NCBI RefSeq assembly: GCF_009762325.1
Contig: NZ_CP034348.1
Coordinates: 3,106,501-3,170,500, forward strand
Length of the DNA stretch: 64,000 nt
DNA from: Roseovarius faecimaris
Lineage (GTDB): Bacteria > Pseudomonadota > Alphaproteobacteria > Rhodobacterales > Rhodobacteraceae
Direction: 5' to 3'
The position numbers and the translations under genes are program-made. This document shows, piece by piece, positions 61,850-64,000 of the stretch. Below the pieces are notes generated by a model. It saw only the letters and a program-made list of their open reading frames with translations, was not told the origin of the DNA and did no database searches. The stretch's first letter is position 1, and each line of letters begins with the position of its first letter.

Positions 61850-63231
61850 ACGCCGTCAGGTTCGGAAAAACTCTCGGCACAGAACCGGTGCACCTGCACT
61901 GTATCGCTCCAGTGTTCACGCGGCAGACCGGCCTTGAGCTTGAGCCCATCGACAAACGCGCGTGGGGTTTCAAGACTGTCCCAGACCATCGGAAGAAACG
62001 TGCCGCGGTGACGCCCATCCGTGAGGATCAGACCGTCGCGGCCCGGGGTGAGCTGCGTTTCCAGATCGTCCTGACTGGAAAACCGCATCGCACGCGCCGG
62101 TGACAGGACCGCGATCTTGAGTGTCACGCCGTCCAGCTCCTCTGCCGTCAGAGGCGCAAAGCGCGGATCCTGAGAGGCGGCCTTGATCGCGTTTTCCACC
62201 ACATCGGCAATCAGCGGGCGATGCGCGGCAAGCGAGCCGATACAGCCGCGCAACCTGCCGGCGCTTTGCAGGGACACAAAGGCGGCGGCATGGGTCTGAA
62301 GTTCCGCCGCAAAGCTTGCGACCCGGACCTCGGGCATCCGCCCTTTGGCGAGATATGACCGCAACGCCTGGCGCGCGGCGGTCAGCATTGCACTGCGCAG
62401 CGGCGGGGCCAAGATCTCAGCGGTGCTGTCGTAAAGTCCCCAGGCACCGTAGCCCACCGTTCGGCTGCTGTCGCCTGTGGCGCGGTGGGAATTGGCCATG
62501 CCAAGCCGCTGCAGCCGCATGCCCTGACCGAAGCGGGAGGCCAGAAAGCCCTTGATCGCCCGCGACCCGCAGGCATGTGCCGGGGTGAGCTTGTGGCTCT
62601 GCCCCGTCTCGATCAGCTTCGCGGCCTCGGCATCATGTGCCCTGGCCTTGTCGAGGGTGAGAAAATGGCTCAGGTCGCTCGACAACACGAAAAGCGGCGG
62701 CTTCTCAGACCGGGTGGCCAGGTAGTCGACCAAGCGGGCAACATCATCGGCCGTGGCCCGACCGATCACCACAGGAATGATTTCAGTATCCGGATGCAGG
62801 TGATGAAGGAAAGGAAGCTGCGTCTCGATCCCATGTTCCTGATCATGGGCCGCGTCTTCGACATGGGCAAGCTTTGCGTCCACAAGCGCCGCGCGGGCGG
62901 CGGCGTCGATCTTTATGTCAAAGCCCGGCATCCGGTAGCCTGAGGCGCTGGGCAAAGCCAGACCGGCAAAGCCATGCCGGTGCGAGGGCGACAGGATCAC
63001 GGCACTGCGGGGGCTGGCGGATGCGGTGGCCGCCAGCGCCGCCCCGGCCAGATGACCCGAGAACCGATACCCCGCATGCGGCGAGATCACCGCACAGGGT
63101 GCTGCTGTCCCGGCCAAGGGCAGCGTCGGCAAAGCATCCTCGACCGCTTGCGCCAATCGGGCGGGTTCGGCGGGGAAGAACCGACCTGCCATCACGGCGC
63201 TGCGCGGGGTCTCTTTCACAGGGGGTGTCAT
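61846..63231 (-). CDS. Fused MEMO1-AMMECR1 protein (AmmeMemoRadiSam B-A)
   Basis: 461 residues, two domains. MEMO1-like part about 10-275: AVISPHAGYRFSGHLAGAAL with His52, HVEDAAHDQEHGIETQLPFLHHL, FVLSSDLSHFLTLDKARAHD, all metal-site-like residues of the MEMO fold. AMMECR1 part about 278-455, with the LRGCIGSL hexapeptide-type motif at 327-334 and VTLKIAVLSPARAM. The two are separate genes in many species. Works with the divergent radical-SAM gene as the AmmeMemoRadiSam set; biochemical role not established. The start at 63231 is taken since MAGRFFP is preceded by a normal short leader. Confidence 0.9.
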   Translation of the reverse strand: MTPPVKETPRSAVMAGRFFPAEPARLAQAVEDALPTLPLAGTAAPCAVISPHAGYRFSGHLAGAALAATASASPRSAVILSPSHRHGFAGLALPSASGYRMPGFDIKIDAAARAALVDAKLAHVEDAAHDQEHGIETQLPFLHHLHPDTEIIPVVIGRATADDVARLVDYLATRSEKPPLFVLSSDLSHFLTLDKARAHDAEAAKLIETGQSHKLTPAHACGSRAIKGFLASRFGQGMRLQRLGMANSHRATGDSSRTVGYGAWGLYDSTAEILAPPLRSAMLTAARQALRSYLAKGRMPEVRVASFAAELQTHAAAFVSLQSAGRLRGCIGSLAAHRPLIADVVENAIKAASQDPRFAPLTAEELDGVTLKIAVLSPARAMRFSSQDDLETQLTPGRDGLILTDGRHRGTFLPMVWDSLETPRAFVDGLKLKAGLPREHWSDTVQVHRFCAESFSEPDGV

Positions 63232-63280
63232 GCGGCTATCCTACGCCCGACCTGCCCGTTCGAAAACCCATGGGAGCGCC

Positions 63281-64000
63281 ATGCACCCCGGCAAATTCGC
63301 TCAAATGCAAGAGGATGGCCGCCTGCGCTGTGAGCTGTGCCCGCGCTATTGCAGCCTGCGCGAGGGGCAGCGCGGCATGTGCTTTGTGCGGATGCGCCAG
63401 AACGACGGGATGGTGCTCGACACCTATGGCCGTTCAACCGGATTCTGCATCGATCCGATCGAGAAAAAACCGCTCAACCATTTTCACCCCGGCACGCCGG
63501 TGCTGAGCTTTGGCACGGCGGGGTGTAACCTGGCCTGCAAATTCTGCCAGAATCATGAAATTTCGAAAAGCCGCGAGGTGGACAGCCTCGCCCATGAGGC
63601 CTCGCCCGCGCGAATTGCCGAGGTGGCCCGGACCCAAGCATGCACCGCCGTGGCGTTTACCTATAATGATCCGGTGATCTTTCACGAATATGCGGTGGAT
63701 ACGGCAATGGCCTGCCGCGATGCGGGGGTGAAATCCGTTGCCGTCACGGCGGGCTATGTCTGCGATGCTCCGCGTGCGGAGTTCTTTGCGCATATGGATG
63801 CGGCGAATATCGACCTCAAGGCGTTCTCGCCTGAGTTTTATCGCAAGCTCACAGGCTCCGAGATCGGCCCGGTTCTGGACTGTATCCGCTATGCCGTGCA
63901 AGAAACCGATTGCTGGGTCGAGCTGACCACGCTCCTCATACCAGGCGAGAATGACAGCGCCGCCGAGCTGGAGGCACTGAGCGCTTGGGTGCTGGAGACC
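63281..64000 (+). CDS. amrS: AmmeMemoRadiSam radical-SAM enzyme, 3' end beyond window
   Basis: First 240 residues of a radical SAM protein. An N-terminal Cys-rich segment C17-x-x-C20-x3-C24 with C34 (CELCPRYCSLREGQRGMC) precedes the cluster motif GCNLACKFCQNH (Cys82, 86, 89), which binds the 4Fe-4S cluster that cleaves SAM. TYNDPVIFHEYAVDTAMAC and VTAGYVCDAPRAEFFAHMDAANIDLKAF follow as in pyruvate-formate-lyase-activase-like AmmeMemoRadiSam proteins. Divergent from the fused MEMO1-AMMECR1 gene by 49 bases. No ribosome site is strong. Confidence 0.92.
   Translation, partial: MHPGKFAQMQEDGRLRCELCPRYCSLREGQRGMCFVRMRQNDGMVLDTYGRSTGFCIDPIEKKPLNHFHPGTPVLSFGTAGCNLACKFCQNHEISKSREVDSLAHEASPARIAEVARTQACTAVAFTYNDPVIFHEYAVDTAMACRDAGVKSVAVTAGYVCDAPRAEFFAHMDAANIDLKAFSPEFYRKLTGSEIGPVLDCIRYAVQETDCWVELTTLLIPGENDSAAELEALSAWVLET

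Overview
The window is a high-GC, gene-dense chromosomal segment of an alphaproteobacterium, most likely Rhodobacteraceae/Roseobacteraceae. The support is mipZ, a split F1Fo gene cluster opening with atpI-atpB, DUF2794 and DUF2585 proteins, the ffh / rpsP-rimM-trmD-rplS arrangement, a phosphonoacetate-type phosphonate pathway, and dispersed short intergenic elements of the kind seen in roseobacters. No rRNA, tRNA, CRISPR array, transposase or prophage was seen.

Layout. 1-0.9 kb: 5' part of atpB (cut by the window edge) and atpI, minus strand. 1.1-11.2 kb: single genes and divergent pairs (DJ-1/PfpI protein, universal stress protein, ArsR regulator plus a GT61-type glycosyltransferase, glutathione-dependent formaldehyde dehydrogenase, I78 inhibitor-like lipoprotein, DUF2794, methyltransferase, LysR/EamA pair divergent from an azoreductase-like flavoprotein, an AsmA-like envelope protein). 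11.4-22.8 kb: translation and secretion block: ffh, two YeeE/YedE transporter halves, five consecutive GNAT acetyltransferases overlapping end to start, a chorismate mutase with a TTG start, then rpsP-bluB-small membrane protein-rimM-sulfotransferase-like-trmD-permease-rplS-rpmE, closed by a strong terminator. 22.8-25.9 kb: DUF1330, an NmrA-type NAD(P)-binding protein with a divergent HxlR regulator, and mipZ. 26-30.5 kb: an AT-richer accessory stretch with a large membrane protein and a DUF1963 protein in degenerate intergenic DNA. 30.5-35 kb: EamA transporter, DUF2585, HpcH/HpaI aldolase, glucokinase-like kinase and a DeoR regulator.

35-53 kb is the main metabolic feature: a phosphonate locus. 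A minus-strand operon encodes PhnW, PhnA, PhnY, a PbfA-like lyase and a hydroxyacid dehydrogenase of unknown role. A divergent LysR regulator, a phosphonate-monoester-hydrolase-like enzyme of the alkaline phosphatase superfamily, a five-gene peptide/opine-type ABC importer preceded by a PhoB-box-like sequence, and a Na/Pi cotransporter with a PhoU-like tail follow. My reading is that phosphonate (possibly esterified) is imported, freed from its ester, converted to phosphonoacetaldehyde by PhnW or PbfA, oxidised by PhnY and split by PhnA into acetate and phosphate. The enzymatic steps rest on family knowledge; the substrate of the importer and the joint role of the genes are inference.

53-64 kb: VOC protein behind paired TTTTGTACAAAA palindromes, dapA, a soluble lytic transglycosylase, a Met/His-rich outer-membrane protein with a small secreted partner, an EamA transporter overlapping mnmD, a divergent FAD oxidoreductase that with MnmD resembles a split MnmC, a MaoC-like hydratase, a VOC protein, and the AmmeMemoRadiSam set: a fused MEMO1-AMMECR1 protein divergent from its radical-SAM partner, which runs off the window end.
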